Below are positions 28,980 through 41,635 of a stretch of 64,000 bases of DNA, piece by piece (the first letter of the stretch is position 1; each line of letters starts with the position of its first letter). The notes beneath the pieces were generated by a model. The model did not search any database. It was not told where the DNA came from and saw only the letters and a list, made by a program, of their open reading frames with translations. Source of the DNA: Escarpia spicata (taxonomy: Eukaryota; Annelida; Polychaeta; Sabellida; Siboglinidae); NCBI GenBank assembly GCA_963995525.1, contig OZ023218.1, positions 46,437,814 to 46,501,813 on the forward strand. Reading direction: 5' to 3'. The translations under genes and the position numbers were made by a program.

Positions 28980-31900
28980 AGGTTGCATCTATTTAAACTA
29001 GATTCGCAGGGGGGACTCACAGAAAAGCCTGAAAATGGAGGCATAGATAAAGACAGCACAAATAAATCAACAAATAACAGTCTGGAAAACTCTTCTGAAG
29101 CTGGATATAAATGTGTTTGTTTAAATGCAAGGAGTATAGTAAACAAAAGAAATGAACTAAACATTATGGTAGAAGATATTGACCCTCATATAATAGGTAT
29201 AACCGAATCCTGGACCACCACCGATATATCAGATGCTGAATTGGGACTGACAGGATATGTAATGTTTAGAAAAGATAGAATAGGAAGAAAGGGAGGTGGA
29301 GTTATTTTATATATTAAAGAATCTATTCAGGCTTATGAAATAAAATTAGAAAGAGAAGCAGATTGCAAAGAATCTGTTTGGTGTAACATAGTTACAGGAA
29401 ACTCAACGTTAACAGTTGGGTTAGTTTATCGAAGTCCAAACATAAGCATAGAAGAGAATGAAAAAATACAAAACGCTATAAGGGAAGTAAGCAAACGGGA
29501 CTGTATTATTATGGGGGATTTTAACCATGGGCATATACAATGGAAATCTCTACAGAGTATGGGGAGAGAGGACCACAAGTTTTTAGTTTTAGTTCAAGAT
29601 ACATTCCTTTCTCAACATGTGCTAGAACCAACCAGGGGTGAGAATGTGTTAGACATAGTTTTGTCCTCACAGAATGAATTAGTTGACAATGTCAAGATAT
29701 GTGAGCCACTGGGGAGTAGCGATCACAACCAGATACATTTTACCATCAAAGTAAAATCAGAAAGGAATAGCAAAAAGCAGTATAGGAGAAATTTCCACAA
29801 AGGAAGGTATAAGGACATGAGGAAATATTTAGCAAAGATAGACTGGAATAAGACACTGAAAAATAAGACGGCAACAGAATGCTGGAATATATTAAAGAGT
29901 GAAATTAAGTGCATAATCGATAAATTTGTACCCTTCAAAAAACAAGGAAAACGGTCCAAAAAGAAACACTTATCGAAAGAAGCCATTAGAAAAATTAAGT
30001 ATAAACAAATGATGTGGAAGTCATATAGATGTACTGGAAATGATGAAGACTACAACAGTTATAAAGTAGCACTTAACCAAGCTACAGCTGAAATTAGAAA
30101 TTCAAAGAGAAGCTATGAACAACAATTAGCTAGTAATATAAAACATGACAGCAAGAGTTTTTATGCGTATGTTCGAAGCAAACAGAAAGTTCAAGATAAG
30201 GTCGGTCCTCTAGAAGATAGTGCTGGAAATATAATATCAGAGGGATTCATAATGGCAGAAGACCTGAATGAGTACTTTAGTTCAGTGTTTACCAGGGAAG
30301 ATATTAGTTCACTGCCAATACCAGAGGCTAAGTTCAAGGGGGCAGATTCAGACTATTTAGGACAATTAATTGTAACCCCGGAAATGGTAGCTAAGAAAAT
30401 AAGGGCTATGAAGGATAATAAATCACCTGGAGTGGATGGTATTCCACCCAAACTACTATTGGAAATTGTAGAAAAAATTAGCATACCACTTGCAACAGTT
30501 TTCAACTTGTCATTAGAAGAGGGAGTGGTTCGATCCTTTAGAATGGAAAGAAGCAAACATTATACCGTTATTCAAAAAAGGATCGAGAAACAAGTCAGAG
30601 AACTATAGACCAGTGAGTTTAACATCAGTGATTTGTAAATTATTAGAAAGACTAATTAAAGATCACATGGTGGATTTTCTTGTTAAACAAAACTTGATAA
30701 ACCCATCTCAACATGGTTTTTTTAAAGCGAGGTCATGCTTAACAAATATGTTATGTTTTTTGGAAGACATCACTAAGTGGGTAGATGAGGGATCATCAGT
30801 AGATATCGTCTACTTAGATTTTCAAAAAGCTTTTGACAAAGTACCACATCAAAGATTACTGCTTAAACTAAAGGCCCATGGCATAGGAAATGGTATAATA
30901 AACTGGATAGAACAATGGCTGATTGACAGAAGACAGCGTGTAGTAGTTGATGGGGAGGCTTCAAACTGGAAATCGGTATTGAGTGGGGTACCACAGGGAT
31001 CAGTATTAGGTCCTATATTATTCTTAATATACATCAACGATTTGGATGATGAAATAACAAGCAAGGTGTTGAAATTTGCGGTTGATACAAAAGTGTTTAG
31101 AAGGATTAAAAGTGATGGAGATAGACAGCATTTACAATATGATCTTGACAGGTTGATCAAATGGTCTGAAAAGTGGCAAATGATGTTCAATTTTGGGAAA
31201 TGTAAATGCCTCCACATAGGACATGGGAACGAAGAAGTAGAATATACAATGGGGGGTACTGTACTAAGTACTATTGTAAAAGAAAAACACTTAGGGTTAA
31301 CCGTTAGTGCTGATATGAAGATTTCAGAGCAGTGCGGAATTGCAGCTTCAAAGGGAAATCAAATCCTTGGATTAATTAGGCGAAACATAACGTATAAGGA
31401 AAAAGAGCTAATAATACCGCTGTACAAAACAATAGTTAGGCCTCATTTAGAATATTGTATTCAAGCGTGGAGGCCATATCGCAGGAAGGACATAGATATG
31501 CTAGAAAGAGTGCAGAGGAGAGCAACTAAAATGATACCAAATCTGAGGGATCTTAGTTACGAAATACGCCAAAAAAAATGCGGTTTAACAACACTAGAGA
31601 CCAGGAGATTGAGAGGAGATCAGATAGAAGTGTTTAAAATATTGAAGGGTTATGAAAATATTGATAGAAATATGTTTTTCTCAGTTAAGAAAGATAGAAG
31701 GACTAGAGGACATGAACTTGCATTAGCAAAGGAGCAGAGTAGATTGGATATAAGAAAGTTTTCATTTTCACAAAGGACTGTAAATGAATGGAACAGATTA
31801 CCTGCTGATTGTGTGGGTGCTAGTAGCGTGAATGTTTAAAAATAAAATCGACACATACCTCAGACGGGCGGGATACACATAGATAAAAGGGTCGGACTCT

Positions 31901-31985
31901 CGATAAGCCAAGGGCTTCCTTGTCCACCTGCTACCTAGAGTTAATTCTCTGGGTGGCAATCTTGTTAAATCTTGTTAAACTTCAG
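28980..31985 (+). mobile_element. Near full-length CR1-like LINE, inactive
   Basis: A 541-codon frame (28983-30608) encodes the endonuclease: CLNARSIVNKRNELNIMVED, GITESWTT, GLVYRSPN, MGDFNH and the catalytic LGSSDHNQIHF, then a linker and DNKSPGVDGIPPKLL. A frame change near 30530 leads to a second frame (to 31839) with the RT: NYRPVSLTSVICKLLERLI, DFQKAFDKVPHQRLLLKL, GVPQGSVLGPILFLIYINDL and LKFAVDTKVF. The invariant first Asp of the palm FADD is Val here (codon GTT at 31081-31083), so the enzyme would be dead even without the frameshift. A C-terminal WNRLPADCVGASSV tail and a short 3' UTR with repeated AAATCTTGTT (31962-31980) follow. Confidence 0.88.
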
Positions 31986-33803
31986 AAGGCTAAACAATGA
32001 CTCAGTCGTGGAAACAAGGGTGGAAGACAAACAACCCAAGTGGGATAACAATTTAGGAATTTGTACAGATTATTTTTAATTCACAGAGAAAACACATCAA
32101 CAAGGGAGTATTTCAACCTTCACCCCCAACATCACCCAGTCGTATATATATCGTAGCACACCAACATGTGATGCAAATGTTGCCTATGTGCTATGTAGTA
32201 AACAGATGGCTGGAGGAAAGGAGCCAACTTGCATGGTTTCTACAGAGAAACCAGTAGGCGACCACATGCTAATGTTCGACAACTAAAACTGTACTCTAGT
32301 ATGAGCGGCTATACTGCTGATACATATATTTTCTGGGGTGTTTGCCAAGGATGGGTGCTGCTGTAATGCAATAGTTAATTTTGCCAATTTTAAATGTAGT
32401 GTTTGCAAAACTTTGGATAATACCGTACTGTTTTATCACGTACTTTTATTTTTTGTGCAATTTTAACTGACATGCTTCATATATATATGTTAATCCCTAA
32501 TGTATTTTTCAGGATTTTGACAGAAATCAATCGTGCATATTGCAAGGTATATTATGTCCTGGTGCTAGAGTTTCTAGATTAGCAGGGTTCCACAACATCA
32601 TATGAACACTTGCCATAACAAGATAACATTTTTGTAACAAATTTATTGACACATCTATGACCATGTACACACATGCTGAATAATACTAGGCATTGGTAAT
32701 CAGTATGACAACAATATTTTCAGACAAACATGTCTATTAAAACAGGCAATTCTCTTTTTCTTTGTCCCCTGATCAGAGGTAATGAGCGAGTAGTATTTTT
32801 GTTTTCACTTATCTGGACTTATTTTAAAGTATGAATCGGCTTGCTCTTTGCTTAACTAACGTAATGCCAGTTCTTGATCATAAAGGTGTATTATATTCAA
32901 CTATACATGGTTAGTAACGTCTGTACTGTTATTGCGACCTTGACTTTTTAAATAAGTTTGAAGAGACAGTGTTAATGAATGTCAAATATTTCAAAGACGT
33001 TCAAGTTAGGGAATAACAAAATAATTTTCTTCTTCTGTTCCTTTATATAAAAATAAATAATACACAAGTTACTACTGATAGTATACATACTTGAATCGTG
33101 TGAAGTTTGCTTATTACCCCCAATATTAACAAAAACCCAACATTACCTAGCTAAATGTAGATCTACACACCATAAACTGTGTTCATCTTGGAACCAATGA
33201 GCATCCAGTTTTCACCAGGTCAGATATTCACAGCTAGACGAGCATGTCGATAAAACTTAATTTAAAAATAATTTACTACAAAAAACTAACATTTTCATTA
33301 TAACATACCTGCATCTAAAATATAAGGCAACAATGTTGTATTTTGAACACAGATATCATTAGACCACACATAGTTCATCCAACCCTACAAAAGCAGGCAT
33401 GGGACATGTGGAATGTTGCACATTCTAATGAAATGCATCACAAGATTTCTTTCCTCTACAAATCTGTTTCTGTGTGGAAAATATTCAGTAAGTATTTGGC
33501 ATATTTGGCATTTGCGCTCAATAAATGCTTTGTATCTGACCATGACTTCTGTTGGCATGATCTAGTGGTATGATTGCACATAATTACCTTCTCTCCATCA
33601 TATTAACATCTCTTTGTGAATCTGCCCTTCAACATTCAAGGACATTTTACTACTACAAATGTGAACAAATAAAGTAAAATTACAAAGAATTCATATCTAC
33701 AGGCTAGTGGTACAATTCATTGAGACAATAGTTAACCTCCTATTTCGCATATACCTAATCTACACATTTCATATCACTGTAGCTACACACAAGTTTACAG
33801 TGT
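31986..33803. other. AT-rich region, no gene seen
   Basis: Non-coding in appearance. If the exon set below is right, this is the region beyond the 3' end of that gene. Confidence 0.4.
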
Positions 33804-33904
33804 CTAGATTCCAACCAACCAATATTCCAACATCTCCCCTCCTGCTGCATAGGCATCAACCTTCATGACATTTTCTTTGGCACTTTTCACGATTTCCGAT
33901 ACTT
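33804..33904 (-). CDS. Candidate terminal exon of an unidentified host gene
   Basis: After the acceptor TTATAG (33905-33907 region) the minus strand encodes VSEIVKSAKENVMKVDAYAA followed by GGEMLEYWLVGI and a TAG at 33804-33806. The exon begins with two bases, which fits the single leftover base of the 148-bp exon to its right. Coding appearance and phase support it; the family is not recognised. Confidence 0.4.
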
Positions 33905-34567
33905 CTATAATTTCATCAGTGATATAATAGATTGTTTATCATACACATTGTCCAGCCAGATGACAACAAAACTGTACTTTTGTTTCAAATCAAATATCAA
34001 CTTTAAATAATAATATTATTAATAAATTTTCTTGTTCTTGTTTTTCTCGTTCTGTTAATAAGTTTCAAATCAAGTATCAACCAGCCGAGATATATAATTT
34101 TAATTGGTTACATTTCTGTTAATAAAAGTAATAAAGCTGACAAAATAATACACTTTGTCTAAGAAAGAACTGTCTACAACACAGTCCCCAAAACGTAAAG
34201 AAACAAGAACAATTTAGAGATATATAAAATGTAGGAGTTTGATGGTTCTGCATTTAGTTTGATGGTTCTGCATTTAGTTTTTAAAATGACAACTGTATGC
34301 TGGAATGATTGATTTATGAGAAGTCATGCAGCAATAGTAACATAATTCACATATCTATATATAACCATTAACAACACTGTTGACAAAGCAAAGCTTGACG
34401 GAGGTTACGTGCAAAATTAAATATGACGTAAGCAAAACCGCGACATAGTGGATACATCAATTATTACACAAACTAACAAAAATACTGGTCCACCAGAAGG
34501 GATCATTTGGTCATTTCTATATACCTATTGCTGTGTGTGTTCAGTATGAGATATGTGTAAGACTTAC

Positions 34568-34715
34568 CAGTATACATGTTGCCGTGTGTCTTCAGCATGG
34601 ATAATACTTCCCCAGATAATCCCTCTACAAAGCTGAATCCGTCGATCTCAAGAGTTCCTTTCCTCGCAGTCCTGAAGTCAACAACATCGTCCATATTATT
34701 AAACTCATACCACAG
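34568..34715 (-). CDS. Repeated host exon, copy 1
   Basis: Minus strand: acceptor TTATTAG, 148-bp exon, donor ACTG/GTAAGT. It encodes LWYEFNNMDDVVDFRTARKG, then TLEIDGFSFVEGLSGEVLSM and LKTHGNMYT. Phase 0 in, one base left over. The family is not certain; with the preceding exon it has a GCIGE...N...VDF pattern loosely like the end of a laminin-G domain. Confidence 0.5.
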
Positions 34716-35621
34716 CTAATAAAACAAATACCCGGGTTTATTTTTAAACAGAAAAAAATTGCTTTAAATTCATATCGGTTAAAGTGTGATCAATAATTAG
34801 CTATTAATATGATGTTAAATCAGTATGTGTAAATGTTGGGAATCTTGCATCATCACTTTCTAACTGGAGTCTTCAGTTACAACAAAATATTCGACGGAAT
34901 GTCTTCAGTTGCCGTTACTGCTGGCAATCGCGGCATCCACCACATTAAATGTGTGACCCTTCAGAATCACCTACAGCAAGACAACTGTCATGGCAAGGAA
35001 ATGTTTACAGCAGTTCCTCGTGACAATCTAATGTTCATAGCACATCCTTTGTGGCAATGTAATGTTTATATCACCATCTTTACAGCAATGTATTGTTTAC
35101 AACAAACCCATCATAACAATGTAATGTTTACAGCAAAGCCTTCATGGTAATGTAATGTTTACAGTACATCCCTCACAGCAATGCACTGTTCATCACGTAC
35201 ATGATCTGTTGCCTAGTGAAACCTCAGCCAAGTCATCAGAAAATATGTGGTGGGTTTGGACATTCTGTGGAATATCTTGTTGAAATTCTGGTCACAAGAG
35301 TGTTTCTTTAAGGAAAAAACATAAGGCAAAGTTTTTAAAATGACAACTGTATGCTGGAATGATTGATTTATGAGAAGTCATGCAGCAATAGTAACATAAT
35401 TTACATATCTATATATAACCATTAACAACACTGTTGACAAAGCAAAGCTTGACGGAGGTTACGTGCAAAATTAAATATGACGTAAGCAAAACCGCGACAT
35501 AGTGGATACATCAATTATTACACAAACTAACAAAAATACTGGTCCACCAGAAGGGATCATTTGGTCATTTCTATATACCTATTGCTGTGTGTGTTCAGTA
35601 TGAGATATGTGTAAGACTTAC

Positions 35622-35769
35622 CAGTATACATGTTGCCGTGTGTCTTCAGCATGGATAATACTTCCCCAGATAATCCCTCTACAAAGCTGAATCCGTCGAT
35701 CTCAAGAGTTCCTTTCCTCGCAGTCCTGAAGTCAACAACATCGTCCATATTATTAAACTCATACCACAG
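35622..35769 (-). CDS. Repeated host exon, copy 2
   Basis: Same exon, same splice sites and same protein as copy 1, one unit further right. Confidence 0.5.
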
Positions 35770-36675
35770 CTAATAAAAAAAATACCCGGGTTTATTTTTA
35801 AACAGAAAAAAATTGCTTTAAATTCATATCGGTTAAAGTGTGATCAATAATTAGCTATTAATATGATGTTAAATCAGTATGTGTAAATGTTGGGAATCTT
35901 GCATCATCACTTTCTAACTGGAGTCTTCAGTTACAACAAAATATTCGACGGAATGTCTTCAGTTGCCGTTACTGCTGGCAATCGCGGCATCCACCACATT
36001 AAATGTGTGACCCTTCAGAATCACCTACAGCAAGACAACTGTCATGGCAAGGAAATGTTTACAGCAGTTCCTCGTGACAATCTAATGTTCATAGCACATC
36101 CTTTGTGGCAATGTAATGTTTATATCACAATCTTTACAGCAATGTATTGTTTACAACAAACCCATCATAACAATGTAATGTTTACAGCAAAGCCTTCATG
36201 GTAATGTAATGTTTACAGTACATCCCTCACAGCAATGCACTGTTCATCACGTACATGATCTGTTGCCTAGTGAAACCTCAGCCAAGTCATCAGAAAATAT
36301 GTGGTGGGTTTGGACATTCTGTGGAATATCTTGTTGAAATTCTGGTCACAAGAGTGTTTCTTTAAGGAAAAAACATAAGGCAAAGTTTTTAAAATGACAA
36401 CTGTATGCTGGAATGATTGATTTATGAGAAGTCATGCAGCAATAGTAACATAATTTACATATCTATATATAACCATTAACAACACTGTTGACAAAGCAAA
36501 GCTTGACGGAGGTTACGTGCAAAATTAAATATGACGTAAGCAAAACCGCGACGTAGTGGATACATCAATTATTACACAAACTAACAAAAATACTGGTCCA
36601 CCAGAAGGGATAATTTGGTCATTTCTATATACCTATTGCCGTGTGTGTTCAGTATGAGATATGTGTAAGACTTAC

Positions 36676-36823
36676 CAGTATACATGTTGCCGTGTGTCTT
36701 CAGCATGGATAATACTTCCCCAGATAATCCCTCTACAAAGCTGAATCCGTCGATCTCAAGAGTTCTTTTCCTCGCAGTCCTGAAGTCAACAACATCGTCC
36801 ATATTATTAAACTCATACCACAG
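36676..36823 (-). CDS. Repeated host exon, copy 3
   Basis: Same exon and splice sites; one residue differs from copies 1 and 2 (ARKRTL instead of ARKGTL). Confidence 0.5.
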
Positions 36824-37730
36824 CTAATAAAACAAATATTCGGGTTTTACTTTTAAACAGAAAATAATTGCTTTAAATTCATATCGGTTAAAGTGTGATC
36901 AATAATTAGCTATTAATATGATGTTAAATCAGTATGTGTAAATGTTGGGAATCTTGCATCATCACTTTCTAACTGGAGTCTTCAGTTACAACAAAATATT
37001 CGACGGAATGTCTTCAGTTGCCGTTACTGCTGGCAATCGCGGCATCCACCACATTAAATGTGTGACCCTTCAGAATCACCTACAGCAAGACAACTGTCAT
37101 GGCAAGGAAATGTTTACAGCAGTTCCTCGTGACAATCTAATGTTCATAGCACATCCTTTGTGGCAATGTAATGTTTATATCACCATCTTTACAGCAATGT
37201 ATTGTTTACAACAAACCCATCATAACAATGTAATGTTTACAGCAAAGCCTTCATGGTAATGTAATGTTTACAGTACATCCCTCACAGCAATGCACTGTTC
37301 ATCACGTACATGATCTGTTGCCTAGTGAAACCTCAGCCAAGTCATCAGAAAATATGTGGTGGGTTTGGACATTCTGTGGAATATCTTGTTGAAATTCTGG
37401 TCACAAGAGTGTTTCTTTAAGGAAAAAACATAAGGCAAAGTTTTTAAAATGACAACTGTATGCTGGAATGATTGATTTATGAGAAGTCATGCAGCAATAG
37501 TAACATAATTTACATATCTATATATAACCATTAACAACACTGTTGACAAAGCAAAGCTTGACGGAGGTTACGTGCAAAATTAAATATGACGTAAGCAAAA
37601 CCGCGACGTAGTGGATACATCAATTATTACACAAACTAACAAAAATACTGGTCCACCAGAAGGGATAATTTGGTCATTTCTATATACCTATTGCCGTGTG
37701 TGTTCAGTATGAGATATGTGTAAGACTTAC

Positions 37731-37878
37731 CAGTATACATGTTGCCGTGTGTCTTCAGCATGGATAATACTTCCCCAGATAATCCCTCTACAAAGCTGAA
37801 TCCGTCGATCTCAAGAGTTCTTTTCCTCGCAGTCCTGAAGTCAACAACATCGTCCATATTATTAAACTCATACCACAG
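37731..37878 (-). CDS. Repeated host exon, copy 4
   Basis: Same exon as copy 3, with ARKRTL. It is the copy nearest the upstream exon at 38832-38959. Confidence 0.5.
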
Positions 37879-38329
37879 CTAATAAAACAATACCCGGGTT
37901 TTACTTTTAAACAGAAAATAATTGCTTTAAATTCATATCGGTTAAAGTGTGATCAATAATTAGCTATTAATATGATGTTAAATCAGTATGTGTAAATGTT
38001 GGGAATCTTGCATCATCACTTTCTAACTGGAGTCTTCAGTTACAACAAAATATTCGACGGAATGTCTTCAGTTGCCGTTACTGCTGGCAATCGCGGCATC
38101 CACCACATTAAATGTGTGACCCTTCAGAATCACCTACAGCAAGACAACTGTCATGGCAAGGAAATGTTTACAGCAGTTCCTCGTGACAATCTAATGTTCA
38201 TAGCACATCCTTTGTGGCAATGTAATGTTTATATCACCATCTTTATAGCAATGTATTGTTTACAACAAACCCATCATAACAATGTAATGTTTACAGCAAA
38301 GCCTTCATGGTAATGTAATGTTTACAGTA

Positions 38330-38665
38330 CACCCCTCACAGCAATGCACTGTTCACATCACCCCTTGTGGTAATGTAATGTTTACAGTACACCCCTCACA
38401 ACAATGCACTGTTCACAACACCCCTTGTGGTAATTTAATGTTTATAGCACACCTATCATAGCAATGTAAAGTTTACAGAACATCCCTCGTGATAATGCAA
38501 TGTTTACTGCACCATCTCCATGGTAATGTAATGTAATGTTTACATCACCAATTTGTGGCAATGTAATGTTTACAGCACACCAATCATGGCAATGTCATGT
38601 TTACAGCACACCATATATGACAATGTCATGTTTACAGCACACCACAACCCCCTGTGGCAATGTAA
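38330..38665 (+). repeat. Degenerate ~30-bp minisatellite
   Basis: About ten diverged copies of GGCAATGTAATGTTTACAGC plus a CACACC-rich spacer. It continues the minisatellite part of the 1,054-bp unit. Confidence 0.8.
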
Positions 38666-38831
38666 GAAAGTTGATAAAAATGATAACTATCTATCAACAA
38701 TCAACCTGTTAATATTAGATTGTATAGTGTTAACATGTTGATGTGGCTATCAGTCTGCAATTACAACAGTGTTACATGTATGGACGGAACATAGTTCTCT
38801 CATTCACCCTCTTTGTAGCCTTGCCACCTAC

Positions 38832-38959
38832 CTCTCCAATACAACCATGGAAGCTAGTATCCATCGCCACCCCATGGGCAACCCTCACATTAGGGTCAAC
38901 ACCCCCATGTACCAAGGGTCTCTTCAGATTGAGCCCAATAGTTCGACCACGGGACGAAC
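38832..38959 (-). CDS. Candidate host exon upstream of the repeated exon
   Basis: Minus strand: acceptor CCTCTGCAG, 128-bp exon, donor GAGAG/GTAGGT. It reads SSRGRTIGLNLKRPLVHGGV, DPNVRVAHGVAMDTSFHGCI, GE. It starts with two bases and ends in phase 0, matching the exon at 44440-44713 upstream and the repeated exon downstream. The SFHGCIGE ending recalls laminin-G domains, but I do not assign the family. Confidence 0.45.
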
Positions 38960-40330
38960 CTGCAGAGGAATAATCAAAAGGCCTTATAACTTACTGTTTC
39001 CATTCTCCCTCTATTTGTTGACTTGACTTTAGTTGCTCAATATTCCTGTTATAATAGTCAGTGGTAACCAACTAGAGATATTATGTATCACTATAAGATA
39101 TGAGTTACTACAAGTTGGAAGATTGTAGTGCAAAATACAATTTGACTGTGAGCTACATTTTCAGACTGATGGGAACCGAGTAATACATTAATTTACACAT
39201 ACATTGCTGCTATCTCTCTCTCTACATCTAATCTAATGTGAAATTTTATTGAAAAATATTTGTATGTCCCAAACTAAAAAAGCATTCAAGCCATCTAAAA
39301 CTGTATCAGAATTATAGAAACTGCATTTGAGTTATAGATATATATATATATATATAGATACATTCATCCTCACAAGCCAGGGCTGTTTGCCATGCAAAAC
39401 TAACCCTCGCAGATCTCTTATGCGAAGTGTGGAAGTTAGATGAGTCAAACTAGTAATTAATTGACATCGCCAGTCGTGACTGCATCACCCGTGAGAACAG
39501 TGCAAATACCCGCCCCAATTTGATGACGGATAATCGACTTTTGGGAATCCCAATATTGTGTATTTGAATAATTGCTTCAACTTCCTAAACAGTGCATGTA
39601 ACATGAGCCACGGTTGGTTGAAATTAGTTTTATTATGACCACCTGACCTGCCACCAACCACTGATATAGTGAGCGATTTCAGAGGCTGAGTTTAAATTCA
39701 GAGTTTCACAAAGCCATCAGCCAGGGGGTACTGCTGGCTGGCACTGATGTAACCAGCAACAGCGACCCCTGGCACGCGAGGATGTATATATTATATTTGT
39801 CTAAGTTAAATATGATTGAGTTACCAACATCCACACAAGGCATCTCCCTAGGATAATTGCAGACCTGCAAACTAAATACATACCTGTGTATTGCGTTGGA
39901 CAGTTACACCTACATTCTGTGCTGCTAAGCATATGTTGTATAAATCAAAGTGCTTTTTTTGTATTTCAACCATATTATGAGGGGTGGAGAAACATCCCTG
40001 TCGCCATCATCCAGGATCTGTCAGGGTTGGACCCACATGAAACAAAATCCAGCAATGGCCGTTGTTACAATTTGAGAAAATAGACTAAGATAATCAGATG
40101 ATGCCAATATCGAAGAGGCACATAATGTTTATGCGACGGTAGACGCATTGTTGAACAAAATACACGTTTATTTTGTTCTATGCTACAATCTAGAATATGG
40201 ACTACTAGTAATACGGTGATGTAGCAGTGTAGTAGACAAGTTTAGTTTACCGAGGAGGTGATTGTCATGGTTACTGGATTACTAACATAAGAAATTACTG
40301 TAACAGCTACCCAAACAAAACTGTTTAATT
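38960..40330. other. Probable intron, nothing assigned
   Basis: AT-rich. A plus-strand frame ending WRNIPVAIIQDLSGLDPHET (39,990-40,083) looks coding-like but has no supported splice sites. Confidence 0.35.
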
Positions 40331-40369
40331 GAAACTCAGTTGAAATTCAACTGATTCTGTATGAATAGT

Positions 40370-40700
40370 TGAATTTCAACCTGTGTTCAACAGTTGAATG
40401 CAAGTTGAATGTGAAGATGAAGTTGAATGCAAGTTGAAAGCGGGCACTTAGACTTCAACAGCAGTTGAACGCAAGTTGAAAGCAAGGACTTAGACTTCAA
40501 CACCAGTTGAACGCAAGTTGAAAGCGAGGATTTACACTTCAACTGCAGTTGATTGCAAGTTAAAAGCGGGGACTTAGACTTCAACAGCAGTTGAACGCAA
40601 GTTTTGAAATTCACCCAGGTTAAAAACAAGTTAAAAACAAGGACTTTGACATTTTCAACAACTCGGTTTGAACACAAGTTGAATGCAGTGATTTTGTTTT
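40370..40700. repeat. ~58-bp minisatellite (AGTTGAANGCAAGTTGAA)
   Basis: About five diverged units of GTTGAACGCAAGTTGAAAGC plus GAGGACTTAGACTTCAACA. The minus-strand open frame of 96 codons is a product of this repeat (LLKSKSPLLTC-like units). Confidence 0.85.
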
Positions 40701-40914
40701 TCTCAAAAACTCATGTTGAACACAAGTAATGCATGCATTTTTTCATTTTAAGGAATCCATCCTGATTTTAAACACAAATTAACTTAGGCCCTACTCTTAT
40801 ATATTTACACAAATTCATTCACAGTTATAACTGAGGACACTGACATTTAAAAATAATATTTCGGTAGCAGGAATTGGGTCAATTCAAATATGAATTGGAA
40901 TTGTTCAATTCCTT

Positions 40915-41098
40915 AATTGGACAAAAAAGAGGAAGACTACGGAAAAGGTGGAACAACCAAATAAAACATGACACTAAACTCCTGCTGTTAACAGCAGAGT
41001 GACATGCTTTAGATAGGACAAAATGGAGGGATGTGACATCCAGGAGGACAGCGAGGGGTCAAGTTGGAATAGGCATGTTAAGTCAAGTGAAGTCAAGC
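40915..41098 (+). mobile_element. RTE-like LINE 3' tail
   Basis: Encodes KRGRLRKRWNNQIKHDTKLL and HALDRTKWRDVTSRRTA, the GRPR/W...DR..WR end of RTE-type elements, followed by a GTTAAGTCAAGTGAAGTCAAG tail like that at 15,140. Only the last ~180 bp remain. Confidence 0.65.
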
Positions 41099-41423
41099 CT
41101 TAATTGGAATTGAACTATTTCAAATAAATTGACATATATTTAGTAAGGTGAATTAGAATCTAAATAAAATGAACAGAACCTCATTTTCTTCTTGTATGAT
41201 AAAGTTTTATTTCCGAAGTGGTCCCCAATCTATGCTGCATCACTTTCCTGTCAGACACTCTTCAATTGCACTGTCCTATTTACACTAGTTCAAATTGCAA
41301 TTAGCAGCTACAGGCACAAGCCACTTGCACATTAGAACTCCACTTGCACATAGTGCTAGGTAGGTAGGTATAGGCTTTATAATATATAGCCTTTATTTGG
41401 GATTGTATAAATCATACATACAA

Positions 41424-41635
41424 CAAATTCGAAACTTTCATTTTTCATATCCAAGAATCAGAAAAATCCAAACACCCATCAACAGAGACGAGGGCAATTA
41501 CGAACTGCCTCACGTGTACGATGACGTCATTCAGCATCATAGGTACTGATGAAGTCGACGTGACACGTCAACGAAAGCCTCTACCAGGTAATTTAACATG
41601 ATTCTTGGATATGAAAAATGAAAGTTTCGAATTTG
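41424..41635. mobile_element. MITE with 37-bp perfect terminal inverted repeats
   Basis: The left end, CAAATTCGAAACTTTCATTT... (41424-41460), is the exact reverse complement of 41599-41635. The 212-bp body has no coding capacity, as expected for a non-autonomous DNA transposon. A target duplication is not obvious. Confidence 0.8.

Larger units (their letters stand above)
34277..38345. repeat. Tandem array, ~1,054-bp unit, about four copies
   Basis: Units begin at about 34277, 35331, 36386 and 37441 (each TTTTTAAAATGACAACTGTA...). The last is partial and ends near 38345. Copies differ by a few substitutions; copies 1-2 share one exon variant (CCTTTCCTC) and copies 3-4 another (TCTTTTCCTC). 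Each unit carries one coding-like exon on the minus strand and a stretch of ~30-bp minisatellite (GGCAATGTAATGTTTACAGC-type). Confidence 0.93.

Noticed and set aside
34833..38313. 105-codon plus-strand frame repeated four times
   Set aside because: It translates the ~30-bp minisatellite; no domain or splice signals. The minus-strand exon in the same unit is the better candidate.
39886..40083. Plus-strand frame with WRNIPVAIIQDLSGLDPHET
   Set aside because: Looks coding-like but has no convincing acceptor, donor or homologue that I recognise.
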